From the NCBI GenBank assembly GCA_036898135.1, contig CM072511.1, forward strand, positions 30,200,182 through 30,264,181: a stretch of 64,000 nt of DNA. Reading direction: 5' to 3'. Source of the stretch: Oncomelania hupensis (lineage: Eukaryota; Mollusca; Gastropoda; Littorinimorpha; Pomatiopsidae). The position numbers were made by a program, and so were the translations under genes. Shown here one piece after another: positions 23,358 through 35,010 of the stretch. Each line of letters begins with the position of its first letter. Position 1 is the first letter of the stretch. Below the pieces are notes generated by a model. That model saw only the letters and a list, made by a program, of their open reading frames with translations, searched no databases and was not told the origin of the DNA.

Positions 23358-23537
23358 CCTTCTGCTTCTCCTCCTCCTCCTCCTCATCATCATCATCATT
23401 ATCATTATCATAATCATCATCATCATCATCATCTTCTTCTTCTTCTTCTTCTTCTTCTTCTTCTTCTTCTTCTTCTTCTTCTTCTTCTTCTTCTCCTTCT
23501 CCGATGACTTCCCATCCTCTTTCTCTTCCTCTTCATC
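23358..23537. repeat. Compound (TCC)n(TCA)n(TTC)n microsatellite
   Basis: A pyrimidine-rich run of three trinucleotide motifs. Confidence 0.95.
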
Positions 23538-23543
23538 CTAATA

Positions 23544-23889
23544 TGAGCGAGCGTTGTGGCCAAGTGGGCTAAGGCGGGACTAACTTGCCTTGTCCACAGG
23601 CCAGAAACCAAATGGCGCCTGACATTTGAGGGTTCGATCCTGCATCGGGGCGTAATGTTTCTCCGAATATTATTTACTTTCGACTCGGGCAACGTCTCTG
23701 GGGTTTTCTCCGGTACTTCGGTTTGCTCCCCCCAGCAAAATTTCAAAACATTAAAAAAAAATTTTTTTTAAAGAATTTCTAAAAATTTTGGGTTTGGGCG
23801 CGCCACAGGCTGCGACTACGCCTTCCACAGGGGAGGCAGCCCAGAATTTCCCGATAAAAAGGGACAATAAAGCATTAAAATCTAAAAAA
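23544..23889 (+). mobile_element. tRNA(Leu/Ser)-like SINE, family S1, full length
   Basis: The A box is 'gtggccaagtgggctaaggc' and the B box 'gggttcgatcc', separated by about 65 bp, as in class II tRNAs with a long variable arm. The body includes 'ttttctccggtacttcggtt' and a conserved 3' domain 'tttgggcgcgccacaggctg', then 'ggaggcagccc' and 'gggacaataaag', with an A-rich tail. Related copies are at 25487-25600, 50628-50735 (minus) and 60371-60595. Confidence 0.88.
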
Positions 23890-24007
23890 AAATCATCATC
23901 ATGATCATCATCCCAATCATCATCATCATCATCATGACTACCACCACCACCATCTTTATGAATAACATTACAAAAGCACTTGAGTCAACACAAACAAAAT
24001 CACTGAC

Positions 24008-24207
24008 CAGATTTAAATGCATCTGTTCTCTGGCCCAAAAGCAGGAGGACAACGAATACAGGAAACAGATTGTTGGCCACGCAGGAGCCGCGATTTACAA
24101 CCAGGTTGTTCATGGCCATTCTCACAACCATACTTGATTCTTGCAGGAAAGGGTGAGGGTAAATCGATTTCTTTCCAGTTGTCTGGAATCTACTGGTGTC
24201 AGTCACT
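24008..24207 (-). CDS. Cystine-knot gene, exon 1 (signal peptide; coding from 24131)
   Basis: Acceptor 'tatctattgcag' lies before 24207, so a non-coding 5' exon further upstream is expected. Donor: TCTG|GTCAGT after 24008. The likely start is ATG at 24131-24129; ATGs at 24119 and 24113 are in-frame alternatives. The exon encodes residues 1-41 with a hydrophobic core 'LFPVFVVLLLLG' and a probable signal peptidase site after 'RTDA'. It ends in phase 1, and the leftover G plus AT from exon 2 makes Asp42, keeping the frame. The whole protein is about 705 residues and secreted. Confidence 0.78.
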
Positions 24208-24469
24208 CTGCAATAGATAACATAGAAAATAATCATTAAAACTGACAAATAAAAAAAAAATTCTCACAATCACAACAGGCATTCTTTTGAGTAGCTATAT
24301 AAATGACCATGTGCTCATAATCATAATGTCAAAAGAAATGCACAGGCCGGTGTGACATCGTCACAGTTTCTAGTATCTTATTTGGGTTGGGAGCGACTGG
24401 GAGCATTCTGATTGGTCGACGCATTACAAAACTCGACGCATGCGCACAGTGCTATCGTAATCTTAGGAA

Positions 24470-24502
24470 GGATTAGGGTTAGAGTTAGGGTTAGGGTTAC
24501 GA
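24470..24502. repeat. Short TTAGGG-like repeat
   Basis: Several degenerate units of TTAGGG ('gattagggttagagttaggg' and onward). Its flanks differ from the telomere-cored repeats at 31.2 and 58.2 kb. Interstitial, not a chromosome end. Confidence 0.7.
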
Positions 24503-24711
24503 CGCCTAAGGACATCGTGAAAATGCCGGGCCAACTTGACCTGGCGCATGCGCAAAGACGCCCGGGTAAAAGTAAGACACCCGGAACTTTGACGACGTGA
24601 CACCGGTCTGTAACGAACGCAGATCAACAGTCCTTTACAGAATAGAATCAGAGAACTTTTATTGAATGAAGTTCATTATTATCATAGTCAGCAGCAGCAG
24701 CAGCAATACCT

Positions 24712-24900
24712 TCTTCTTCTTCTTCTTCTTCTTCTTCTTCTTCTTCTTCTTCTTCTTCTTCTTCTTCTTCTTCTTCTTCTTCTTCTTCTTCTTCTCCTCC
24801 TCCTCCTCCTCCTTCTCCTCCTCCTTCTCCTTCTCCTTCTTTCTCTCTTCCTCCTCCTCCACCATCACCATCTCCTGCTCCTACCCCTCCTCCTCATCAA
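24712..24900. repeat. (TTC)n / (TCC)n microsatellite
   Basis: About 190 bp of pyrimidine trinucleotides. Poly-Leu, poly-Phe and poly-Lys frames here are artefacts. Confidence 0.97.
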
Positions 24901-24959
24901 CATCTTCATCTTCCTCCCCTTCATGGACCTGAAATTAGAACTTGAACCAGAGCGCTGAT

Positions 24960-25485
24960 TCAGTTCTAGCAACTTGAGCAACAGTTACAAACAAAAGGTG
25001 GGAATGAGTATACTGGAAAATATTTGTTTATTAAAACCTGCATGGGCTTGTCCTTTAACAAGGCCAATTATAGGTTTAAAGTGATTCCGCCAGTACTCTT
25101 CATTAGCGACGATTTGCCATTTCAGTTAAATCCGATTCTCGTACGAATACATACAAATAATTATTGCATTATTAACGATTTGTATTATCTTCATTGAATA
25201 GCCTTTTCCTGATCACTCTGCAAATGCGTCTGACCTGAAGAGTACGCTTAGCTTACCATCATTATCGGCTAAGCTTTTTAATTTAGATTAGTTTCAAACA
25301 CCTTCATGTAAGCCGTTATGAAATTGGTATTTAATTAAAATATTGTAATTTATTATAGCAAACAATAAAGATTTGGCCTACATCCTCATCATAAGCAAAG
25401 ATTTTTTTTTAAAACTGTCCTATAACGTTTTCTTCTAATTAGTTATAATTGAATAATACATTTCAAACTACAACTAATATTAGGT
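24960..25485. other. AT-rich sequence, nothing recognised
   Basis: No exon or repeat that I can name. Confidence 0.4.
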
Positions 25486-25486
25486 A

Positions 25487-25600
25487 GATTGGGTTTGGGC
25501 GCGCCACAGGCTGCGACTACGCCTTCCCAGGGGAGGCAGCCCAGAATTTTACGATCAAAATGGACAATAAAGTGTCAAAAATCAAAAATTTTAAAAAATA
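25487..25600 (+). mobile_element. SINE family S1, 3' fragment
   Basis: Contains only the conserved 3' domain 'gggtttgggcgcgccacagg' through 'tggacaataaag' and an A-rich tail. 5' truncated. Confidence 0.85.
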
Positions 25601-26052
25601 ACCAGAAATAAGTCAGAACCGCAAGTTAATCCTGCACTTATTAGAAGAGATTTTTTTATTTACGTCTGATATGCGTTTATTAAATTAAATGTTGAAACAA
25701 GTTCATTGAACAGATCGAACAAAAACGTTAACCGCACGTTCGTAATTATTACGATCGATGGACTTGGCTAATAAGTGTTTTTCTTCCACTGAGAGTATAA
25801 ACCGAGGTCTAGTCCGTGCACGCGCGCATTCCATGGCACGAACTATGAAGATCTTGACGCTCATTTCCAGGACGGGTGAGTGCCAGCCCCACAAATACAC
25901 TAGCAAGGTCAAGGTCCTGTCCTCCAACCCCACCCCTCCATGCCCGGGTGTCCAGGACTGAGCTCAGTCGTTTGGAGGCAGATTTTGCACTGTAGGCAGT
26001 AATTGGGCGCCTCGGGAAGCTCTTGAGTTACATCCTGGATTTTCCAGCGCAG

Positions 26053-26054
<2 letters not shown>

Positions 26055-26127
<73 letters not shown>

Positions 26128-26318
26128 AGAATTAAAATTTATTTATTTCCAAGAAAGGCCAACGCCCGTTAGGGAACGGGGGCATATACAAAAACAAACA
26201 ATACTGCAAGTTACAAATATTACGCACACAAAGTCAGATATGTACACGATCATTACAAACAAACATGAGCTAGCATGATCTAGTCGTCTTAAGGCTTTAT
26301 ACAAATGGAGGGGGGGAG

Positions 26319-26375
<57 letters not shown>

Positions 26376-26376
26376 G
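26055..26376. repeat. Two (GA)n arrays flanking a LINE-like 3' end
   Basis: GA arrays lie at 26055-26124 and 26322-26376. Between them, 26125-26230 reads on the minus strand as '...ccctaacgggcgttggcc' then 'tttcttggaaataaataaat', which looks like a LINE 3' terminus, unassigned. Confidence 0.6.
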
Positions 26377-26519
26377 TGTGTGTGTGTTTTAAGTGGTGCT
26401 TCTGTAGAACGTGTTTACGCACTATCCTGTACTGGTTTTGCCATAATTTCCTAAATAATATCGTTAATAATTTTGTTCACTGATGAGAAGCACATCGAAC
26501 ACACGTCATCCCGTCAATT

Positions 26520-26960
26520 GCAAAAAGAAATCAGAAAAAAAGGAAAAAGAACGAGCGAAAGAAATTAAACAGAAGAAAAAAAAGAAAATGAAAGAAAAGA
26601 AAAGCACTAAGTTAAACAATGAGAGAAAAAAAGTTGGAAGAAGGGAGTCTGGAAAGAAAGAAGGACAAGAAAGAAAAGAAAAGAAAGAAAAGGAAAGAAA
26701 GGAAAAGAATGTTGCTAAGTAGGAAAGAAACAAAGAAAGAAAGAATGAAAAAAAAGATGGAAGGAACAAAAGTTTTAAAAGAAGAAGAAGAAGAAGAAGA
26801 AGAAGATGATGATGATGATGATGATGAGGAGGAGGAGGAGGAGGAGGAGGATTAGGATGGTTATGATGATAATGATGATGATGAGGAGGAGGAGGCGGAG
26901 GAGGAGGATGGTTATGATGATGATGATTACGACGATGAAAAAACAGAAGCAGAAGATGAA
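26520..26960. repeat. Purine-rich tract with AGA/TGA/GGA arrays
   Basis: About 440 bp, nearly all purines on the plus strand at first, then AGA, TGA and GGA runs. Long Lys/Arg-rich or Leu/His-rich frames on either strand are composition artefacts. Confidence 0.9.
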
Positions 26961-27182
26961 AAAGAAGTAAACTTGCCAGAAGCAGCACTTTAAAAAGAAC
27001 CCAATGCGAAGAGAAATATATTTGCAGGGCAACCAAAGTAAAATTTCAGATTTGCATTATAGTTAAATGGCAATTGCATTATTTCTATAGGAAAAGAGTT
27101 CGAAGAACAAGCTCGGATGTTTCTGTTGCGAACGCAGCCTAGCAATGTTTTAGAGAAATATCGTCAGATCGTAAGTCAGTTG

Positions 27183-27862
27183 GTTAGTTATTCATTGCTT
27201 ACATGGTCCAGCGGACTGCAAAGAGCCGAATCAGGACCACAAAATCAAGACCACAACCTGGCTGAAAGAGGACTCACCCCTCATCCGCATAAAAGATCTG
27301 CCGAAACAAACCTAGTGGTAACACTGAAGGCACTCCACTATCGTTCACTTTACAATAAAGGCATCCCACGCAGGGGACGTTGAGGCTAAACTCTAATTTA
27401 TCGAGACCCCGTTTGCAAAAAAACAAAATAGAATATAAACATTATAAAATTTCAATAAAACACATACATATAAAATGCCTACCTTGCCAAATAAATAATA
27501 TAAGAGGATACCCCAGTGACCATTTGGCAAAAAGCGTCCAATATTCCCAAGCTGATCCAACAGACCTCACACACAAATGAAGAGTTTTGTCCCGGAAGAG
27601 TTTTTAAGATAAAAGGGAGGTGACTGGTCTAGCGAAGAAGATAGTAAAGTAGATTGATAGAACAGAATAGGAATGAGAAAGAACAAATGAGAAAGACGGC
27701 AACAGTGGTTTCTAGCGAAGAAGAAAGTATAGTAGATTGATAGAACATAATAGGAATGAGGAAAAACAAAGGAGAAAGACAGCGACAGTGTGACTTTAAA
27801 AAACTAAATTTCCAGAAAGTGTGGATACTATTTATACCGAAACACCCGGCACCCCAACCAGG
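27183..27862 (+). repeat. Unclassified interspersed repeat A, copy 2
   Basis: The longest copy. Near its right end a block of about 80 bp containing 'tctagcgaagaag' and 'agtagattgatagaaca' occurs twice in tandem (27631-27710 and 27711-27790), an internal duplication absent from copies 1 and 3. Confidence 0.82.
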
Positions 27863-27869
27863 GGAGTGG

Positions 27870-29090
27870 AAGCCAGTGATCCACGAGATACGAATTAATG
27901 TACTATTTATTTTCCCTGGAGAAGAAAAGAAAACAAATGATAAAGGAACTGCATTGCACAAGACATTTATTTACAAACTTACATTATTTGTACCAGAAGA
28001 TGTCTTCTCGAGAAAGTCTTGAATGAAGTTGGGTGGCAGTCGCAATGTTCCTGAACGTTTCCTTGATATGATTATAGTTTCCTAGTGTCAGTAACGCTCG
28101 TAGATATAATGCTTAAAAGGGTGAATAGATTCTCTGGCTGCTTGTGCTGACAGTTTTAAAATACAAATAAAAGTCTTGCCAGTGGAAGTTGTAGCCTCGA
28201 TTAAGATGGTTTCGTGTTTAGTAGTTATTTTTAAATCAAATCAAATCCTTGAATCAAGTTCTAAATAAAATTCTAAGAACACTTCTTAAAGACCACAGTA
28301 AAGACGTTTGATGTTTTTATTCACCAGAATGATGACCGCTTGCAGGCAAACGAACTGCTCGTGTATTTTAGTTTTTCTATGTATATTTCCAAGCGAATTT
28401 CAGTTTCAGTAGTCTGCTACACTGGAAATGATCATTTTAGCCAAAACAATGCTTTGATGTCAGTTTTAAAAAAACCTCTTTCAATATAAATTTCAAAGAT
28501 TTACGTCAACAAACAAAATAATTTTTAAAAAATAAAACTAGTCTTCTAGGATCCCGAATCCCTGATATCAAATCTCGATGCAAAGTTCAAATCTTAAGAA
28601 GGTCGAACTACAAGATGGTGATTTAGAAAGCAGAATGCAAAGAAGAAATCTCTGCCCAAATCACAGTCCAGATTGCAGACCTCCTTCAAAGCAAGGCAAG
28701 CGGATACTAACAGTCCTAGAAGCGAGGTCTTTTATATTTATCTTTTGGCCTCTAACAATCGTGGATAAACCCACCCACTCCGTCGTTCTTTGCGTTCGAA
28801 CTAGACATATAAGCGCAAAAAACGATGGTATCGGTGAGGAAGCTACTAACACCTCCTCGTTCTTCGCACGTGGCTCTATCAATTAAACTTTCTGCTCTCT
28901 GATTGGTGGTCTAACGTGACGTCACCCACAAGTTTGGATCGATGGAGGAATCATGCGCGAGCAGTACAAAATACGTATGCGCGGTTCTCAGGTGTGTTCC
29001 AATAAGCCTCGCCTTTCTTTTATAATCTCACTTTTTTTTTATAACGGGATCATTGTCCTGATCGTGGGTTGAGATAACGTGGGGAAGATA
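27870..29090. other. Region upstream of the cystine-knot gene
   Basis: No supported coding exon. The missing 5' non-coding exon and promoter of the minus-strand gene could lie here or further right. Open frames at 28578-28886 show no domain. Confidence 0.35.
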
Positions 29091-29096
29091 AAGAAG

Positions 29097-29348
29097 AAGG
29101 AGGAGGAGGAGGAGGAGGAGGAGGAGGAGGAGGAGGAATGAGGAGTAGGAGAGCGACGACAAGGAAGAGGCGATTAGAACTAGAAAAAGATTGAAAGAAT
29201 GGGGAGCAAGGAGAAAAAGACGAAAACTTTTAATTAAACGATGACCACGGCGACAGCGATGACAATGAAGAAGAAGAAGAAGAAGAAGAAGAAGAAGAAG
29301 AAGAAGAAGAAGAAGAAGAAGAAGAAGAAGAAGAAGAAGAAGAAGAAG

Positions 29349-29378
<30 letters not shown>
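29097..29378. repeat. (GGA)n and (AGA)n arrays
   Basis: GGA repeats at 29097-29138 and about 117 bp of AGA repeats at 29262-29378. Confidence 0.97.
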
Positions 29379-29379
<1 letters not shown>

Positions 29380-29985
29380 GGAGGTTTTCAAAAAGGAACA
29401 GAAGAAAAAAAAAGTCTTAAGTAAACACTTTAGAACAAGAAGTCTTAAACACTCGGGCACAAAAGGACCGTATAAGATAAATTATGGACTTGTAAACTAA
29501 AAATACAGAATGTTTAGAGTCTTCATGTTTAGCTCTGCCTCTGGAACGTTGTTAGGTCCTGAGGTAAATCACTTGTACAGTACCGCATCCAGTATTAGCA
29601 TAATACACATTTTCACGGCACGAAAAAAATATAAGCAAAAATCTAAACTGACTATTAGACTCTCGTGCCTATTTTATTTTAATTTTGGAAATGTTCAGAG
29701 TTTTCCAGAATGAACTTTATTTTATAAGAGAGAGGCACTGTTCGAACAGTCGTCATATCTATCTTGAAGTGTAAAGAAATCTCTTCAATTGAGTTATACG
29801 GACAAAACTTGTGCGATTTTTCTTCACACGATTACACGTTTTCAAAGGAAATGTGTTATAAAAAGAAGTTTTAAGGCAGCACACTTATAGTTGCAAACTA
29901 ATTTCCTTTCCTGTTCTCATCAAGGCTCAATTATACTTTTACTCATGTTGTTGCTTGCGCTACTGAAGATGATAATGAGGATGGT
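29380..29985. other. AT-rich sequence, nothing recognised
   Basis: No exon or named repeat is seen. Confidence 0.4.
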
Positions 29986-29988
29986 GGG

Positions 29989-30101
<113 letters not shown>

Positions 30102-30204
30102 CGACGATGACGCCGACGACAACGACGAAGAAATTGCTGATGATGTTAATGATGATTTTGAACATAATGATGATGACCATGATGATGATGGTGATGTGAT
30201 AATG

Positions 30205-30460
30205 CTATTCTACCTTCTGTCTTTTTGTCATTTGTGTACATAGTTGTAAATAGTCTTCTATTTTTGTCTTTTTTGTAATTTATGTACATAGTTGTAAATA
30301 GTCTGCACCTTTACTGTCCCGTCTTTTGGTGTATTGTAGCAAAAGTGATGTTTCATCGAGTGCATGTATTTATATGTAATGACTATGTAAAGCGTGGTGA
30401 GTCTGGTCATAGGCTGGAGTACCCGCTATATAAAAATCCGTTATTATTATTATTATTATA
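30205..30460 (+). mobile_element. LINE 3' UTR with L2-type end, copy 2
   Basis: Nearly identical to 11045-11300, including the duplicated 'catagttgtaaatagtct' and the end 'gagtacccgctatataaaaa' plus (ATT)n. Confidence 0.82.
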
Positions 30461-31059
30461 ATGCTGATGAGGTTGTTCATGCTGGAGGTTAGAAGCACTA
30501 ATGATAATAGTGCTCTTTCTGCTGCTACTACTACTCCTCTTGCAACCAATATTAAAATCCTCTAATTCATCTTAAAACATGAACTATTTATCTACAGGTT
30601 ATGTTGAAGTGGCGCTAAATCTGTCAGGTTGGGATCGTTATTATGCGGCAGGCATCCGACGAATAATTGGGAAAGGCTGCGATAATATTACAACATATTG
30701 ACTACATTCATAGGATCGGGGACTCCGGAATAGGCTTAAAACCTTCTCTCGATCCGGACAGGACAACCCAATACGGTAGCGTGACAACCATTTTAGACGG
30801 TGAACTCTGAAGTTTGTTCTATATGTTTTGTTTAAGAATTAGAACCGGAAATAAAAATTACCTCTTTTTGAATGTGCCTAGCGCCTCACTATATGACTAG
30901 ACGGGAGGGAAACCCAACATTTTAGACACACTGTATGTAAGAGGGTGGGGGTGGGCGGAGGGTGGGTGTGGGCGGGTTTGGCGGAGGGTGGAGGTGGGCG
31001 GAGGGTGGGGGAGGCGGAAGGTGGGGGTGGGCGGAGGGTTGGGGGTGGGGATGTTGGTA

Positions 31060-31460
31060 AGAGAGAGAGGGTGCGTGTGCGTGTGTGTGTGCGTGTGTGT
31101 GTGCGTGTGTGTGTGTGTGTGTGGGGTGGGGTGGGCATGTTTACACGGTGTTATCTGGACAAACCGGTGAGCATCTACATAACTTGTTTTGACAGACCTA
31201 CTTGTTTTGACGTCAGAACAATGATCCGTTAGGGTTAGGGCTGGGTTATGGTTAGAGTGAGGGTTAGGGTTAGGGTTAATGTTCGAACACTTAAAAGTAC
31301 TTAAAAAGGGGGACGAAATATAACCCATTGTCAGCACAACGGATGTGTCGTTTCAGGAAAGTCATGATAAGACTGTGCACCTTCGGCTGTGTGTGGGTGT
31401 GGGTGTGTGTGTGGGTGTGGGTGTGGGTGTGGGTGTGGGGGGGGGGCATGTAGTGTGTGT
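31060..31460 (+). repeat. Telomere-cored repeat bounded by (TG)n, copy 1
   Basis: Order: (GT)n at 31073-31125, a unique block 'catgtttacacggtgttatc', 'gacagacctacttgttttga', TTAGGG-like units at 31229-31279, 'cgaacacttaaaagtactta' and 'acccattgtc', then (TG)n-rich sequence at 31388-31460. The inverse of this whole order is found at 58022-58435, so the telomere-like core, unique blocks and both TG borders belong to one interspersed repeat. Confidence 0.75.
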
Positions 31461-31654
31461 GTGTGTAATATAATATGAGCAATAAGGTTTCATTTCCTGA
31501 TGTATGTACGTTTAAGACGAACAGCCACGTTATGTTGTTCATGATAACGCTTTTAGCAAAGTGCATTTAGTTTGGCAATGCGTTAAAAAAAAATCTTCTC
31601 TTTTATTAGTATTACTATTATTATTATTATTAGTTCCCGAGCTGTAAAGCTAGG

Positions 31655-32219
31655 AATCTACTGTTTTTGGGCTTCTGACCGGCGTCCGATTGTGACATAT
31701 GCGCACTTTGCTCTGAAACTACTTGACAGATTTCTTTGAAACTTGGTATATTTAGTTAAGAAATAGTGAATCTTACCAAATAACAAAAAAATATGCATGT
31801 TATATGATGTCAGCATGCTGATGTCATTCTTTGTTTGGTTTCTTTTTTCTAATCCTTTTTTTTCCCAAACTACTAGAGGGATTTGGTTCAAATTTGAATC
31901 TGTGCCTCGAAGATAAAACCAAACGTATGCAAATCGAGTGATGTATTCATCGTGACGTAATATTTTAAAAGACAATGTAAACATTTTAATTTTCTTTAAA
32001 AGTTAGTTTGTAATTAGAGTGTACAGATGCCTTGAGACTTACACAAACTTATGATATATTTGAGTGACGTCATTGCGTGACGTCATCATGTTGACGCCAT
32101 AAATTCTTTTTGTTTCTAATCCTATTTTCTCCCAAACTACTGGCGGAATTTGGTCCAAGGTTAATATGTACTTAGATTTTACCTATGCCTCCAATGTAAA
32201 ACCAAAATTATGCAAATTG
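31655..32219 (+). repeat. TGACGTCA-rich repeat, left part
   Basis: Diverged tandem units with 'cccaaactactagagggatt', 'atgcaaatcgagtga' and palindromic 'gtgacgtcat..tgacgtcatc' sites. It continues at 42298 after the Tx1 LINE; 42298-42313 repeats 32204-32219. A short fragment is at 43440-43500. Confidence 0.75.
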
Positions 32220-32278
32220 GGACTTCCGGTTTGGTTAATGACGGAATAGACAGCGCCTTGACAAATCCTCCACTAAAC

Positions 32279-32914
32279 ATGCCTCCCAGGAAGACACAAA
32301 ACCAAACCAACACCATGAATCGATATACATCCATTGCTGGGAACTCTGGGGATGACGAGGACCCACCAGCTTGGGCACAGAAATTGTCTAGCGAGTTTCA
32401 AGAGGTGAGAGAGCAGATTTCGGTACTGACAGACAGTATTGAAAGTAAGATTTGCGCAATCGACAAGAAGGTAAAGGAGACAAGAGAAGCTCTAGAACAA
32501 CGAATTGAAGACTTGGAATTTAATTCTAGAAAGTATAATCTGCTCTTGTGGGGCATACAAACTAACTCTGTGAACTGTGAAGCTAAAGTTCGTGCATTTT
32601 TTCGAGACGAGCTAGGCTTGCCTGACTCAGAACAGATTGAAATGGCGACGTGTCATCCGTTGCGCGGTGACACATGCATTGTGCGATTCATCTGTTTGAA
32701 AGACAGGGACAGTGTGCTGAAGTCTGCTATAAAATTGAAGGGGAAAAAATTGTCGATAAAAACCGACCTACCCTTAAATTTACGTAAACAACGTAGTGAT
32801 TTGCAGAAACAAGCAGTGATGATGAAGAAAGATGGGAAAATCGTGCGTGTGAGGGAGAGGGGAAAGAGTGTGTTTATGGAAGAAAAAGAAGGTGAACGCT
32901 GGAAACGTATCTAA
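32279..32914 (+). CDS. Tx1/L1-like ORF1 protein (211 aa)
   Basis: The start chosen is ATG at 32279; an upstream in-frame ATG at 32210 lies in the target site, outside the element. Residues about 30-90 form a heptad-like coiled coil ('EVREQISVLTDSIESKI', 'EALEQRIEDLE'). They are followed by an RRM-like region 'NLLLWGIQ..' and 'CIVRFICLKDRDSVLKSA', and a basic C-terminal domain. This is the layout of L1 ORF1p, the RNA-binding trimer that packages the LINE RNA with chaperone activity. The frame is intact. Confidence 0.8.
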   Translation: MPPRKTQNQTNTMNRYTSIAGNSGDDEDPPAWAQKLSSEFQEVREQISVLTDSIESKICAIDKKVKETREALEQRIEDLEFNSRKYNLLLWGIQTNSVNCEAKVRAFFRDELGLPDSEQIEMATCHPLRGDTCIVRFICLKDRDSVLKSAIKLKGKKLSIKTDLPLNLRKQRSDLQKQAVMMKKDGKIVRVRERGKSVFMEEKEGERWKRI

Positions 32915-34760
32915 ATAGAAATGAACAGACATTTACACCTTTTTCAATATGAGTTTTACTTAAATAATTCCTATACAGTTGTGTTATCTAGGCCTAAATA
33001 TTTGTTTTAGAATAACGACGCTCTGGCGTACAAGAGAAAAGAACTCTGTGGTACACACTGTTATGAATGTAAACACAAGGGAAAGAACTTTCAACTTCTA
33101 CTTGCTGCAGTGTGATATCATACTTTGTTGAACTATTATAACGCTTTGTTTTTATGTTAACTTTATTCTTGTCGTACTCGCATTATTATTCTCGTATTGA
33201 TTTTAATTAGTATGATCTTTATTAAAATTTTGTTTTAGTGTTTATTTTTTTTATTTTAAAGAAATAATGAGAAAGTGCTTATTACAACATGCAAAATACA
33301 TTTAGTAATGGAACTTTTTTGTGATTGTGTTATTATAAATTTGAATGTATTTCAAATATAGATCTGAGGTATTCGATAAATACATGTTTTCGAAAATAGA
33401 TTTCCGTATTCTCGCTCATTTATAAACCATGTTCAGAATGGAGAGCCGCTTGTATAATAATTTGAGAATTGCTCTATCTTTTTGTTTTTATTTTGAACTT
33501 CTTGACCAGTAAAATTCTTGATAGTGTTGCTTCTGATTCTTCGGTTTTTTTTTGTTTTTTCTTCAAGCGTTGTATACAAATTTGGAGAAAGAGTTACTGT
33601 CTTTCCAATACGTGTGATCTTACTTTGTAATGGTTCAATATAAATTTAAAACACTTTTGTTCCTAATTAGTATCTTGTTTTTTTGTTGTTTTTTTTTTGA
33701 GTTTGTCTACTTAAATTATATGGTGTTTCATTGTTATGCAACAACGTACATGTTAATAAATATTATAAAGTATTTGCTAACAAGTATGCCCATGTTCCTC
33801 TCAAGCAGTGATGATGAAGAAAGATGGGAAAATTGTGCGTGTGAGGGAGAGGGGAAAGAGTGTGATTATGGAAGAAAAAGAAGGTGAACGCTGGAAACGT
33901 ATCTAAATAGAAATGAACAGACATTTACACCTTTTTCAATATGAGTTTTACTTAAATAATTCGTATACAGTTGTGTTATCTAAATATTTGTTTTAGAATA
34001 ACGACGCTCTGGCGGAGAAAAGAACTCTGTGGTACACACTGTTATGAATGTAAACACAAGGGAAAGAACTTTCAATTTCTACTTGCTGCAGTATGATATC
34101 ATACTTTGTTGAACTATTATAACTCTTTGTTTTTATGTTAACTTTATTCTTGTTGTATTCACATTATTATTCTCGTATTGATTTTAATTAGTATGATCTT
34201 TATTAAAAAAATTTTTTTAGTGTTTATTTATTTTATTTTAAAGAAATAATGAGAAAGTGCTTATTACAAAAAGTATGCAAAATACATTTAGTACTGGAAC
34301 TTTTTTGTGATTGTGTTATTATAAATTTGAATGTATTTCAAATATAGATCCGAGGTATTGGATAAATACATGTTTTCGAAAATAGATTTTTGTATTCTCA
34401 CTCATTTATAAACCATGTTCAGAATGGAGAGCCGCTTGTATAATAATTTGAGAATTGCTCTATCTTTTTGTTTTTATTTTGAACTTTTTGACCAGTAAAA
34501 TTCTTGATAGTGTTGCTTCTGATTCTTCGTTTTTGGTTTTTTTTTTCTTCAAGCATTGTATAAAAATTTGGAGAAAGAGTTACTGTTTTTCCAATACGTG
34601 TGATCTTACCTTGTACTTAATTAGTATCTTGTTGTTTTTTTTTTGTTTTTTTTTGGAGTTTGTCTACTTAAATTATATGGTGTTTCATTGTTATGCAACA
34701 ACGTACATGTTAATAAATATTATAAAGTATTTGCTAAAAAATATGCCCATGTTCCTCTTG
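32812..34760 (+). repeat. Tandem duplication of the Tx1 ORF1 end and spacer
   Basis: Two units of about 0.95-1.0 kb (32812-33805 and 33806-34760) share the phrase starting 'gcagtgatgatgaagaaaga', through the ORF1 stop and an AT-rich spacer to 'tatgcccatgttcctct'. The second unit therefore carries a decapitated ORF1 tail at about 33808-33906. Small indels show that the duplication is not brand new. Confidence 0.88.
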
Positions 34761-35010
34761 GGATTTGGAAAATTGTACATGTAATTACCATGGAGGATAT
34801 TACGGCATCTGTACCACTCAGGAAGCGTACCGACCAATCACTTTTTTCTTTTTCTTTGTGTGTGTGGTGTTGTTGATTTACTTGTATCCATTTTCCTATG
34901 TTTAATCTGTAAAGGATTTACAGAATGTTTCGTTTGTTTGTTGTTAAAAATACAGGTATTAAAGTTTATTACTTGGTGCAGAATGTTTGTAATCTTTATT
35001 CAGAATATAA

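Noticed and set aside
24662..24958. Long open frames of poly-Leu, poly-Phe and poly-Lys, also at 1.1, 11.2, 18.6, 23.4, 26.5-27.0, 29.3, 30.0, 43.5-44.3, 51.3 and 53.4 kb
   Set aside because: They are translations of trinucleotide or tetranucleotide microsatellites, open in several frames at once.
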